Shown here: piece by piece, positions 34,031-45,900 of the stretch | Layout of the letters: the number at the start of each line of letters is the position of its first letter | Position numbering within the stretch: the stretch's first letter is position 1 | Assembly (NCBI GenBank): GCA_963693305.1 | Contig: OY855908.1 | Coordinates: forward strand, 7,034,501 to 7,098,500 | Origin: Meandrina meandrites | Lineage: Eukaryota; Cnidaria; Anthozoa; Scleractinia; Meandrinidae | Reading direction: 5' to 3' | DNA: 64,000 nt | Translations under genes and position numbers: made by a program | The notes under the pieces: model-generated | What the model saw: only the letters and a program-made list of their open reading frames with translations | Told to the model about the DNA's origin: nothing | The model's database searches: none

Positions 34031-35430
34031 GAGTTCTTGTCGCTTTTATTTAAGAAGTGACGAATTAAATCGTCAAAGTCGAACGTGCATCACTTGTAAA
34101 GATCTATACGGATTTACGTTGTTTTTCATTTTGTTTTGCATTGGTTGTAAAAGAAGCAAGCTCCAAGCAGACAAATTCAAGTTTGCGTGTTTTCGTGCTA
34201 GCATGTGTACACTCTTTTTCCTGTACAGCGTGTACGATTGACGTTCAATTTCCGAAATGTGTTTTGATAGTGCCATGAGCATGATCTTGCATTCTTTGAT
34301 TGCTGTGAAGATTAACGTCGCATAAAATTTATTTTGAAATCGGCTGCGTAAACCTTTGTCGCGTGACACTGATAATTCTGATTTTTGTGGTTAACTCAAT
34401 GGTACGTGGAACGACTTTTTGGTGGAATTCGATTGCGTGTATATCTGGATAACTTTGGGGGCAAGTTGTTTTCTTCTATGTATTTTTCTATTCGTGTTTG
34501 AAAACATATGATCACTTTTAACGATCCGCGCATCGTCTTTTATTTTAATGTGCTTTTAAAATATGACTTTGCCTGTTTTCTGCGACCGCTATATTGGTTG
34601 CTTGTACTGTGAAAGGTACCCCTCTTGCGGTAGGGTCCTCTGGCTTTTGGGATAGGTAGTCTTCTGCTAGGAATAAATCTCGCTCCAGATTTTATCTCGT
34701 CGTTGAAACTCGAGTGTTCTCCGCTGCGACCTGTGCTGATGATTTTGCTTGCATGCGATGAACATTTATCTGTTGTGGGTTATAAAACTCAGCAAGGGTA
34801 CTTCTTAACTCCGAGGCCTATAAAAGTTGTTTGAAATGCGTTGATTTAGGTTGTCGCTGTGAAGCACACGATGCAATTGTTCCTTCTTGTAGCTTCTATT
34901 TAACAAGTGACGAATTAAATCGTCGAAGTCGAACGTGGATCACTTGTAAAGATCTATACGGATTTACGCTGTGCATTGTGATTTGCATTGGTTGTAAATT
35001 AAAGAAGCAAGCTCCAAGCAGACAAATTCAAGTTTGCGTGTTTTCGTGCTAGCGTGTGTTCACTCTTTTCTCTGTACAGCGTTTACGATTAACGTTCAAT
35101 TTCCGGAATGTGTTTTGATAGTGCCATGAGCATGATATCGATAGGTTTTATCTTGCATTCTTTGATTGCTGTGAAGATTAAGCGTCGCATAAAATTTATT
35201 TTGAAATCGGCTAGGTTGACCTTTGTCGCGTGACACTGATAATCTTCTGTCAGCTAGCGATTACACAAACTTCGCTTTCAATTTCGCTTTCACCGTCACA
35301 TGCAAACTTAAGAAAATTCTGTTGATTTTTCAATAGGGCAGAAACAACATTCACCTGATTTAAGGTAAAATAAAAATAAAATATGTTCACAATCGATTTT
35401 CAAATTATCATCACATACCCATCAAACCAA
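34030..35430. repeat. Duplicated block, copies B and C
   Basis: This holds two further copies of the AAGTGACGAATTAAATCG module (34058-34201 and 34905-35054), in tandem with the longer block shared with 30950-32780. The peptides read from it are repeat artefacts. Confidence 0.8.
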
Positions 35431-36061
35431 ATCATTAGGGCGTAAAGTACAGTGGTCTGTCATCGGTCTTAATAAACCGCAACGTCAAACTGAGAGTGGC
35501 GTTACATGTAGGTCTGCCAACCATCTGTCAACGGCCTTTTGTTTACAGATGATCGACTGAAGGAGTGAAGGAAGGATGGCTTCAAATAATAATTAACTAT
35601 GAAATCGCCACCCCTTCCATAACTCCCGTTTTGCATACGCAAAAACAGTCGTAAAAAGGGAACGAGCGAAATTGCACCCCTACAGTTTCGCGGCGTTCGT
35701 ATATCCAGAAATAACATTTGTTAAAACGATGCACAGTATAAACTGTGTTGTTCAAATCTTCTGGCGACTCTTCCAATTCACCGAAGGTTGAGGCTTTTAA
35801 TTTTAATCCTATTCTTGGTTTTCATGTTACGTCATAAAATTCTGAAATCAAAATTCAATAGGCCTGCTAAACTTTCGATGCTACTAGGTGTAAGATGAAC
35901 TAAAAATATATCGTTTTGAAAATTTCGAGCTTGGTTGTGCCCTTCGTTTTTAAAACAGAGCATTTTGAATATTCGAGTTCTCTGCCATATGTGATATCAA
36001 GCTGAGTGCCGTGACAAAGTTGTTTTGATTCGAAAAAGGCCTTTCCTTCCTATTTTTGCAG

Positions 36062-36295
36062 ATTGAACATTCCCAATGTACTAACTGCTGTTTATGTAAA
36101 AGTAAAGTAGATCATGAACCAAAAGTAGTTGCTATTAATAGCAAAATTAAGTTCCAGATGGTTTCTCTGACATCACGGCGGCCATATTTGTGCCCCTCGG
36201 AAGGACACAATTATGGCGTTTCCATACTGAGCCTTATAAATTTGCTTGGAAAGTTTCGGCAAATAACTCGCAAACGGGGCACCGCACAGACATGA
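36062..36295 (+). CDS. Cysteine-cluster frame after a strong splice acceptor
   Basis: The acceptor CCTTCCTATTTTTGCAG is followed by a frame with C-T-N-C-C-L-C near its start, running 77 codons to TGA. No family was recognised. The later part includes a GACATCACGGCGGCCATATTTG motif typical of 5' ends, so the frame could instead be noncoding. Possible exon only. Confidence 0.25.
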   Translation: MEHSQCTNCCLCKSKVDHEPKVVAINSKIKFQMVSLTSRRPYLCPSEGHNYGVSILSLINLLGKFRQITRKRGTAQT

Positions 36296-36489
36296 GACTT
36301 ACACAAATTTTTTATCTATTTATCGTCTATAATATCTGAAATTCATAACATCTGTCGTAAAATGGTTTCGATTTTATTTTTTTATTGCGTGACAGTGAAA
36401 ACCACCAATACAGTAGTTTCATTTGGTCCAGTTGTGTTGATAATAGACAAAACAGGACATGTAAAAATTTTGAGTGACTACTATTTAAC

Positions 36490-36592
36490 AATTAGATTAT
36501 GAGCTCGAGATTTCTATGAGGTGATAGTTGATGAGGCCGCAGGCCGAATCAACTATCACCTCATAGAAATTGAGAGCGAATAATCTAATTGT
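36490..36592. repeat. Hairpin repeat of about 100 bp
   Basis: TTTCTATGAGGTGATAGTTG and its complement surround a GAGGCCGCAGGCC core. The outer ATTAGATTAT and ATAATCTAAT extend the arms. Confidence 0.85.
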
Positions 36593-36739
36593 TTTAGTAG
36601 AATTCTAACTGAAATAAACGCAAATAATGGTTTCTAATTATTTTTCTACGCATTATCGAACTATTAAACGCTTTAACAAAATCGCACGCATTGAATTGTC
36701 CTTGGTAAATTTGCAGTTGTTTACGCGCGTGCACCCAAG

Positions 36740-37155
36740 GTGGCCCGCGGCTATTGTTTGGGAACGGAGGTGCTCTTTTCTAAATCGAGTTTTGGGCATG
36801 TAAACCTAAACCGATTTTTCTGATTTTTTGCAATCGAAATAACAAATGTTCAAATTTTATAAAGCTTTAAATTATAGGGCAAACAAAATAAACGAACACG
36901 AGATATTAGCGCTTTTGAAAAAATATATTTATGGAAAAAACGCGAATATTTTCCAAATGCGACGATAGATTTTTTTCTAATTAATGTCAGCTTGTTCAAA
37001 TTATCCAAGTTTTAATGTGAGCAAGTTTCAACGAAATCGGCTGGGTACAAATTGCTGCACAGTTGACTGTTGAATTTTTGCTTCAAAATATTATGCTTGT
37101 GTATAATTGGGAGCTGTTACAACAACGTTTAAGTAATGCTAAGATCCCATGGATT
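36740..37155. repeat. Dispersed repeat, copy 2 of 2
   Basis: Direct copy of 33340-33725. It contains an extra TTAATGTCAGCTTG-type insertion near 36985. Confidence 0.85.
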
Positions 37156-37564
37156 ATTCTAAGTATAAACAAATAAGAAAAATTATATTCGTTGTGTCTT
37201 ATTAGATTTAGTAAACAGAATCTTTACCGATTTTTTTTAACGAAAGGGCTGGTGTAAACAATTTCAAGACAGCATTTGACCTTCTATAGTATTTCGTATA
37301 TCGGATGTCATGCTACAAGATAACGCAACTTTTGTCAAACAATCATTCAACACAGAGGTTGCCAGCCACTTTTATTTACGTAAATGGTTTGACAAATTTC
37401 CTGAAAATTTCACCCCTTGTGAAACGTCACCGCATCTATGCACTGTATACCGTTAGTTGCATACATTGTCATAAGTTAACTGTTCATGGCATAATGCAAG
37501 AGGAATTTCGTATAGTTTGAGCTGGGTGCAACGTCACAAAATGCGCATCTTGAAAGACCCTACA

Positions 37565-37606
37565 TTTTAAAAGTCCAAAATCCAATCAAAAGTCCAAAAT
37601 CCAATC
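37565..37606. repeat. Short tandem repeat
   Basis: AAAGTCCAAAATCCAATC is present twice in direct tandem. Confidence 0.8.
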
Positions 37607-37899
37607 TATAACTTTTTAACAGCCTGCAGACAAAGAAACAGAATATGTGTCCTGGCTTGTCGAACAAACAGTGTATGGATACGTTTAATACAATACTCCA
37701 AATTTTGGTACCAACACACAAGAACTTGTACCACAAATTAAAATTGGACGGCATGAATGTTTTAACAGCAATCCCTTCACCAACGTTTATTGTACACCAA
37801 AAGGGGACGATAGTAGGAGTTACTGTTTCTTTTTTAGCGATATCCACAATCATGTTTGCTCACACCATTCCTTGGTAGTGAAAAACAAAAAGAGTAATA

Positions 37900-39540
37900 T
37901 AACTTACCAATAATCAGATCAAGGAGAACAATTTTTTCAGGCTCAGAGAAATAAATTCAGAGTGGCTTAACAGTTCTGCAAAGAAAGTAAGTTTATAGTC
38001 GAATCATCGACATAAAGCGAAATTAACTTACAAGCTTTAACTAACATAATTATGTTCTCTGTCTTATACGATTGCAATATTTTTAACTTTCAGTTTCTTG
38101 AATTTTGACTAATCTTTACAGCTATATTTTCGTCAGCCTTTCCTCCTGATTATCCAATGGTGCACTACAAAGCCGACTGTACGACCATTGAATAATTGCT
38201 AGAAATGATACCATGTAATACTCAGCGGAAGTTTGGCAACCCTGAGGTCAGGGGAAAAACCCCTTGAAACAATTAATCCATTTCCGTTCTTTTTCTCGAA
38301 AGCCGTCAGACTCAAAAGCAAAGGGCTTCAAACAGTTTAACGAGTGCTTGGCCCGGGGTACGGATTGACATGCAAATATACTAAAGTACGTTTAACTGCT
38401 AGGTTTTTACTTAGCAGCATGTTCAATTTTATTTGTTTGAAAATGTTTCCATATTGTGTTGTTCCAGAAATTATTCATACTCCTCCCACAAAGGGTTTTT
38501 TGGTCTGAAATCCTCCTCCCAGTTTATGTTCATACTTTCCTTTCAAAACCTAGTCGTTAAGATCCGCCTCTCCTCGGTTATTTCCAATGACCTTCGATGG
38601 AAGGGTATGGATATTTTCTGGCGGTTCTGTTGACGAGTCTCAGAACAAGTCGCGACCCGATTCCTTGAAAGTGTAAAGAACTTGGCACACATTCAAAACA
38701 CGCCACGGAGTCGAAAGACTTGAATTTTGCACACACGACGACATTCGAAAAATACCCGCTGTTTATTTTGTTGCTCTCCTATTTACTTAGAAAAGTAAGT
38801 CCTTAGTCTGCGTAAGAACAGCACAGCGCGCCTTTAAATTTACGGTCTAAAATCATCCACAAACTTGTTTGCCCAGGGTGCTTCGTTGAATAACGGGTTT
38901 GGCCAGCACGATGATAGATGTAACAACAGAACATTTCCATTAAAATTTCTTGATTACAGCTTCCGCTAGAAATTGCACCACAACAAGTTTTCTACAACAC
39001 CACTCAATAGTGAAATCGAAAGCAAAAATATCAAAGCAAATATCTTACCAATAATCCGGCAAGAAGGACGTTTTCTTGAAGCTCACAGACTTAAACGCAG
39101 CGAGGCTTGACAGATCTGCAAACAGAGTAAGTTTTAAAGTAAGCAGCATTCTTAAATAACTGAATAATTAGAATTTGAACTGGCTACGTCGATAGTCGAC
39201 ATGAAGCAGAAATCACAGAGCGCAGACACTTTATAGTCAACTTACAAGCTTCAACTAACCTATGTTCTTCGCCTGATACGATTGAACTACTATGAACTTT
39301 CCGTTTCTTGAATTTTGACTTTCCTTTACAGATGAGTTCTCGTCGACTGGTCCTTTTAATTTTTCAGTGGGAAACTAAAAAAGCCCTCTGTTCGACCATT
39401 GAACAATTTCTAGAACAAATATCACGTGATCATCGCAAGTATAATAGAAAAATTCCCCTTCTTCATTACCACTAACCTTGTATTAACTTAAGGTCAAATT
39501 TCCTTGTCATCCGTTTCCGTCACGTTCTCTTCCTCGAAGT
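37900..39540. repeat. Tandem duplication of about 1.15 kb with exon-like cores
   Basis: Blocks 37900-38300 and 39045-39535 are diverged direct copies. Shared landmarks are ACTTACAAGCTT, TTTCTTGAATTTTGACT and CGACCATTGAA. Each carries a minus-strand segment bounded by a TTGCAG acceptor and a GTAAG donor. At 39120-39054 (67 nt) the frame is open (SSLAAFKSVSFKKTSFLPDY). At 37968-37901 (68 nt) one extra base and a stop disrupt it. The encoded family is unknown. Confidence 0.5.
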
Positions 39541-40439
39541 ATACACGAGTTTCGTAAGGGACGGACCAAGTGATGAGGGGGGGGGGGGGGATTCATGCAA
39601 GGGAAAATGTCCGAAAATAAATCATACAAGGAAAAACGCAAAGGAAAAAAGTTCAAGATGGACCGTATTTTGATGTTAGACCAGAGTTATAATTCTTCTC
39701 GAAAAATGTTCTTAAATGCACCAAATAGCATTAGAGCTGTGAGGCTAACAGGCCTTACAGGTACATTTAATAGTTACACAATTTTTCCCTATAAACTGCT
39801 ATTTTATATACTTTTGAAGTTTCCCTCAGTGAATTAAATTTATTGAAATGAACATTATTCAAAAAGTATTTTATGTCATAAAAAATTAAAATGCATATGA
39901 GCCTAGTGAACCATTAGGTTGGAGCTGATCCCTAACGTCAAACTGATTGAAGGGAAGGTGACCGAATAGAAATATTAAAAGGATATTCATTGCCTGCAAA
40001 AGATGTTTTTTAATTGATAAGACCTCAGTTTAACTGCATTCTTCGAAAGATAGCTAAGTATTACTTTTATCAAACACGGGGATTGGAAACTTTTCACAGT
40101 TCTACCGATAATCTATACAGCTTACCGTCCTTGTGAAAAAATAAAGCATAAAGTAAGAAGAAAAATGAAGATTCTAGGCATCAGCAATCATCAGTCTTGG
40201 TGTTTCTCGTTTTCAACGCAATTTAATCCCCACCCTTCGTTACAGGGGCTTGCTTGGGTATCGCGGCAATCCGGGGTAACGCGACGATCTACCGCAGACG
40301 TTTCTTAAAGTTTTTAAACTTCAAAGAAATTCTGTAGGCGTCGAAAAATGATGCTAGCCCGTTTAAAATACTCAGATCTATTCAATTTACAATTTTCTTT
40401 CTAACGTACGAAAGTAAATTGCAAAGTTTCAAAACCGGA

Positions 40440-40770
40440 GAATATTTAGCAGTTCTCCTGGAAAATCGCTCAGAATATCGCCTGATACTTAGCCGACGAG
40501 GCCGTGGGCTGAGTTGCCTAAAATCAGACGATATTCCGCAAGATTGCTTAGGATAATTTCTTTATAATTCAACACTTTGCCAACGAAATATTTTACAGCT
40601 ACAATTCCTGGACATGTAGCGCTTCGTAACTCTTCGGACGAATCTTTGCAACCTACGTATATCGCAGGATACATACGATCATATACGGATGAGAGATAAC
40701 AATGACTTTCTCACCATATATGGGTATCGTGACCATTTGTTGAATAATAACATCTGATATTCCCAGGTTT
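40440..40770. repeat. Palindromic repeat family, copy 1
   Basis: The segment with ACGATATTCCGCAAGATTG, TCGGACGAATCTTTGCAACC and CTACGTATATCGCAGGATA recurs at 52110-52680 and, inverted, at 60400-60660. Its ends suggest a miniature element with inverted ends (CCTGATACTTAGCCGACG). Confidence 0.7.
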
Positions 40771-41452
40771 TGGCTACATCACGTAGTGTCTTCACACCAA
40801 TAAACACTTTGCATAAATGTCGTCAGCATTTGAATAACAATGCTTACACATCCTAAGCCTCACATTCACGTAAAAAATATTTTGTCTATAAACATCCACA
40901 CGAGGCTAAGGATGTAAAAATTATTGTTTTTCAAATCACCTCTATTTTAAGTGACCCAATATTTATGGTATTAAACATAATTTGTCCAATCACTGGTGAA
41001 CAAGTTACGATTATTTTCTTGACATTACAAGTTACCATAACAACGGTGTAACCTGTTGAAACGAGCCTCATTTAGCTTGAAGTGCTTATAACTAGAAAAC
41101 AAGTCCAGTGACCCCCATGTTTTATTATTAAATTGTAATCAACAGGATAATTAAAATGCAACATTCAGCAAAGTTTAAAAAAAATCTACACATGGCGTTC
41201 ACTTTACGAAAATTTAAGGTGGCTCTGAACCCCTATGTCCAGATTTGTTTAGGCTTTGCCAAACGTTGCATCGTATCTTGCTGATCAAAATTTATTAATG
41301 AAAAGTAGGGGTCACCGGTTACGTTATTGAGTTATTAGCACTTAAAGCTAAAGCTAAGGACGTCTTTAACAGGTTATACTGTTGCTATGGTAACTTATTG
41401 TGTCATAGAAATTATGACAGCATGTTAACCAGTCACTGGGCATTTGTTTTTC

Positions 41453-42262
41453 ACAGGGACGGCAGAGCCGGGGGGGCTTGGGGGGGGGGGGGCTTTAGCC
41501 CCCCCTACTTTTAAGCCAAAACAAATATTCGTAATAAAACAAGAAAAAGAAAAGAAAAAACAACCAAAAGAAACAAGCAACAAAACAAACTTACTAAAGC
41601 ATTAAATGCAATAAAATAAAGATTAGACAAGCTATGTTTAGTTTCTGTAGCTAATGCATTCGTTTCTCTAAACGAAAACCGTCAAAGGAACTTCGGCAAA
41701 TTTGACACTGCTGACTTCAGCCATTGCAAATGGCTTCAACCAATGAACCTACCTTGGCTTAAAACGAGAGACGTACGACTTGGGACTAGTCAGGCAGAAC
41801 CTTATTAGAGCTGCTACATCCCCTTTTCTCGGATTTTCCGTTAGCCCTTCACAGTTTCTCGAAACTTTGCAAATTGTTTTAATGTTGAAACTTGTCATAT
41901 TTAATTACGAATTTTGCGTCGTAATGTAAACATAAGCAATTTTACACCACTGATTTTTAACATTTCCCCAGCAGTCTACACACGTCGAGCTTTTATCAAG
42001 TTAAAAAATCTCGGCAATATCGGACATGAGAACTGAAAATAGATGTGATTTTATACTAGATTCAGATTTATTTTTTGACGAAATATCTCGTGGAGAATGC
42101 TGAAAATAGCATTTACGAGACTCAAGATTTCAAAATTTTCTGGGGGAGCATGCCCCCAGACCCCTCTATAGGCTCGCGCCTCCAGTGCTCGCTTCTGTGA
42201 CATCACCCTAAAAATTCTATTTTTTTACCCCTCCACTCCAAATTATGCTCCACCGTCCCTGT
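41453..42262. mobile_element. About 810-bp terminal-inverted-repeat element
   Basis: The ends are ACAGGGACGG and CCGTCCCTGT. The left end runs into a long poly-G and the right end has a matching GGGGGAGCATGCCCCC-type tract. The CAGGG-type end resembles hAT-derived miniature elements. No transposase was found. Confidence 0.6.
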
Positions 42263-42597
42263 AACACCTCGATTGTACCATTAACTGATAGAGAGTGGCT
42301 ATTATAATCCATGAAAATCTAAGTCTTGGAAAGTTCTTTCTGGAAACGGTAGCCAGCCACCTTAAAGCAGACTCGATTCACAAAACATAACAGTTGAAAA
42401 ACGTTTTCCAAAATTGAAATAAGGAGTCAGAACTCCAATTTTGCCGGCTATTGGCGAAAGATACACGAACGGTTTGTTTGCTTGTTGTTTTATTTTCTAA
42501 CTGCCTTTTTAGAAAAAAAAATTCTTTTTTATTATCAACGCAGCAAGTGGCTAACTGAATTTCATATGGATTCGAAAGTTAACGACATTGTTCAAGT

Positions 42598-42664
42598 TTT
42601 ATTTCAAGCGTCCCAAATTGGTTCTTTAACGAAGCTGAAAAAGTTTTCATCTACGTCCTTTATT
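42598..42664 (-). promoter_or_regulatory. Two AATAAA polyadenylation signals
   Basis: On the minus strand AATAAA occurs at 42659-42664 and 42598-42603. These are 60-125 bp beyond the stop at 42724, a position suited to ending a minus-strand transcript. Confidence 0.4.
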
Positions 42665-42723
42665 GATTCTCCACTATCATCACGTTCCTCGCATGCTGTC
42701 TCAGGCCCAGCCATATCCATTTT

Positions 42724-42801
42724 TTAAACCATTAGCATATTTGTGAGATTATGATCTTTGTGGTATCGTTTCATAATCTTCACCATCACCTTGTCTTGAA
42801 C
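42724..42801 (-). pseudogene. Caspase C-terminal exon relic (p10 start)
   Basis: After the acceptor TTCCAACCAG the phase-0 frame reads VMVKIMKRYHKDHNLTNMLM, then TAA. Residue by residue this resembles the last exon of the caspase gene at 52784-52951 (VLVDVIRRYHPHHHLIDMLT). The stop falls where that gene continues, and the conserved PTYTLRK tail is absent. Read in phase 1 it could instead be a short terminal exon of the Hook-like gene. It was most likely left by a lost caspase paralogue. Confidence 0.5.
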
Positions 42802-42912
42802 CTGGTTGGAAAGAAAAGTGAAAACCAGTAAGAAGTTTAAACTAAAAGGTGGAAAAATCCTTATTCGAGTGAGAAACCGATTGTTGACAGGGCTTCATTC
42901 TCTCGTTGTACG

Positions 42913-45900
42913 TTAATTATTTCTGACTACTTTTTGCACACCTTTGAGACCCCTTTGACAAAAAATATCACCGAGCAACTCTTTTTCAACATGATTGAAA
43001 GCCAGATTATTCATTTTAGGAGGCCATGTAAGCTGATGCAGATCAAAAAGGGCTCTCTCGTTGATACACAGTTTTCGGATTATAGAGTCAACGAAGACGT
43101 TTCCCAATATCTCTAGTTTTTAAATATAGAGAGGCGTTCCACGTCACGTATGACTGCCATCTGGATACAATAAATAAAGATAACATGTCGTTACCGTATG
43201 TCGCTGCAAGCTCTTCTTTCAGCGTTGTCCTGCCTTCTTCTAAATTTGCATTTACCTATGAAAAATATTTAATTAATTTTGTCAATAAATTTTGTAGTGG
43301 TCGCTAAAGCACACAAGAATACTTCGTTTGCTATACTGTTATGAGCAGGTTAGAGTATCCGTCTTCAGCTAAGAGTTCTCAGTTACCAGCAAACAGTTTC
43401 ATTTTTTTTTTCACCCATTCATTCCTTTTGGCCCGAACCAATCGTTCTCAATCCGCCACTTTAGGAACGAGAAGAAATCTTGGGCGGATCTCATCTCGTA
43501 GTCTCCTGCAACTACGAGAAGTCGTTCGTACCAGGAAAGGTCCCATAATTGGTTCCAATATGAGACTCATCTCAGATTTTTCGTTTTTTAAAGTGGTGAC
43601 TATACTGTTGACGCCTTAACAATCACCCGTTATATACACAATAAATAAAAAACAAATAATAACCTTAGATTGAGAATTTCCATTTCCTTTGCGATGAAAA
43701 GATTTGATAACCTGAAATATGGCAAAACGAGGTCGACTATCGGTCACGGGCTTAAATCTGATCCTTGAGTACTTAACAGTTTCAGTCGAACTTCAGATAA
43801 CAGACACATTTCCTACAGGCGGACACTTAGTCATGATCTCCGCCGTTACGTACATTTCTTACCCCATAAGCGGACACCTCTCAAGGGTTAGACTCCTTTT
43901 TAATGGTGAAATATTTTATACATTAATCTTGAGAAGCGCTGAATGCGATACTAACGAGCATTAAAATGTTCGTTGTTGAGAAAATCAGTCGGCCAAATTT
44001 GAATACTGTAAAGGTGAAACGATAGCAGGAATGTGCTTGTACTTAGTACTTACACTGTTGGCTTTCTCCAAATATCCCCTGAAGCGATCTTCCATAACCT
44101 TCATTTCGTGCTCCTTAATGTTAAGAAGCTCTTGAAGCTCGGTCACTCTCTGGGCTGAACAACAAAAGCAACCAAAAACATCATCAGCAGCACCGGGAGG
44201 AAAATATAGTTTGAGCTTTGTCAAATGTTCCATTTAACATACTGGCAGAAGCACAACCAATTTCATCGTACCGAAAAATAGTTTTTAATGACAATTATAG
44301 TCTCTAACGATGGACTAAAAAAAACGAACGAACGAAAATTAAATTTATAGGCGAGTGCTTTATCTATGTTGTCAATTAAGTTACTTTGGCGTACAAAGTC
44401 GGCGGAAAGCAAGTTAACCGGTTACAATTCAATAATTCTACTAACCAGTGCTGGCCACTTTAGCCTCTAAATCTTCAATGTGTGCTTCTTTTCTCTCTAA
44501 TTCCTCATTTGCCAACTTGAGCTCATCCCTAAACAAAATTAACAAGGACCCGAAAAAGCAAGCCGTCAAACGTATCGCGGTCATTAAGTAATGGCACCAC
44601 GGAATATTAGTTATATGAAATTATACTTTAATGTTAGCCGGCGAGCGGGCTCGCCGTTTGGGAATCCGGATTGCGTCGCTTCTTGACTTATTTTTTGCGG
44701 CTTCGCCATTCTTGCACGTGCATTCCTAAGTGTGAACCGTGCTTGCAGTCTTCTCGGATGTCAACTATACCTCTCCTTCCTACAGGTTCCATTCTGCTCT
44801 TTTTATGCTAGAGGAGAATTGATTATTGCATAAGACAATTTAGATCAGTCGTAGCTCCATACTGATTACTGGTAAGGGCTTCTAGTAGTTGGCATCTTTC
44901 GGATAAGGTACACGGATTAGCGCACTGTAGTTTGATATAGGTTAGGTGTAGTGTTTGCTATGGCTAAACAGTCCAATTTGAGATTTACAGACACGGCAGC
45001 AGTTCTGGCAGACAAACTGTTTCACGTGAAGTGTTTTTTTAGGAGCTCACAGCTGATCGTCCTCTTCGTTCTTTTTACCTCTGGTGCAAGAGTGATGTAC
45101 TCTTCTCCAACTAGGAGTGCTTTACGCATCTTTGCTCTCCAGATCTTTCTGTCACTAGCCAATGCCTCTCGCGTCTCTACATACAAGCCGGTAAATTTCA
45201 CGTCCCATTTGTACACATCCTTAAAACGAAGTTTCTGTCTCCCGAATAATAGCTTCTCTCTGCTGATAGTTTCACCTCCCGTATTCTATAGACAATCAAT
45301 AATTAGCCAATTTCTGGGTCAATTGTGCAACAGATAAGTCTTGAACATAACTACCTGTCTACTCAATGTATTTATACGAGCTTTGACGTGCTGACCTTAC
45401 TCACTTGTATTTCTGCACTACTTGATCTTTCATTTCCTTTGCATCATCCAGCTGACTCTAAGAGAAAAAAGAGTTCCCTATTAACGAATCCCTTCGATTA
45501 TATTAAATCACCTTTTCTGTAAATGTCAAACGTTTTTTTTTTTTCATATTGTTTAACGCCTGTCCGGAGTTATCATTTTGTGTCTTTTAAAAGAAAAAAA
45601 AAGGCATTCCATCGTTTTTGCGCTCAATTAACTGTAATATACTGTTTTTAATGTCGCATTTTTTTCTTAAGAAAAGAGTAGTGAGCTTGTGTATGTAGAA
45701 TCCGATGCATGAAAGTGTTGATAAAATAAAAATTTAAATGCCAGCTAAAGTATGTTCTTAGGGTCTTCTTGGCATTTTCTTAAAATTTGGGTCAGTCTCG
45801 TTAAACGTTAAACTGAAAAGACGCAGGTAAACTTGCTGAGCATCGCGCTCAAAGTACCGTTCGCAACAAAAAAAATGATCCATGACAGAGTTCTATCTTA

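Noticed and set aside
32281..35052. Repeated C-T-C-K-D-L-Y-G-F-T-L peptide
   Set aside because: It comes from three copies of a duplicated noncoding block, with no splice or start support.
38080..39480. Extra short exons near 38130 and 39350 on the minus strand
   Set aside because: Candidate boundaries give lengths and phases that do not match the neighbouring exon-like cores.
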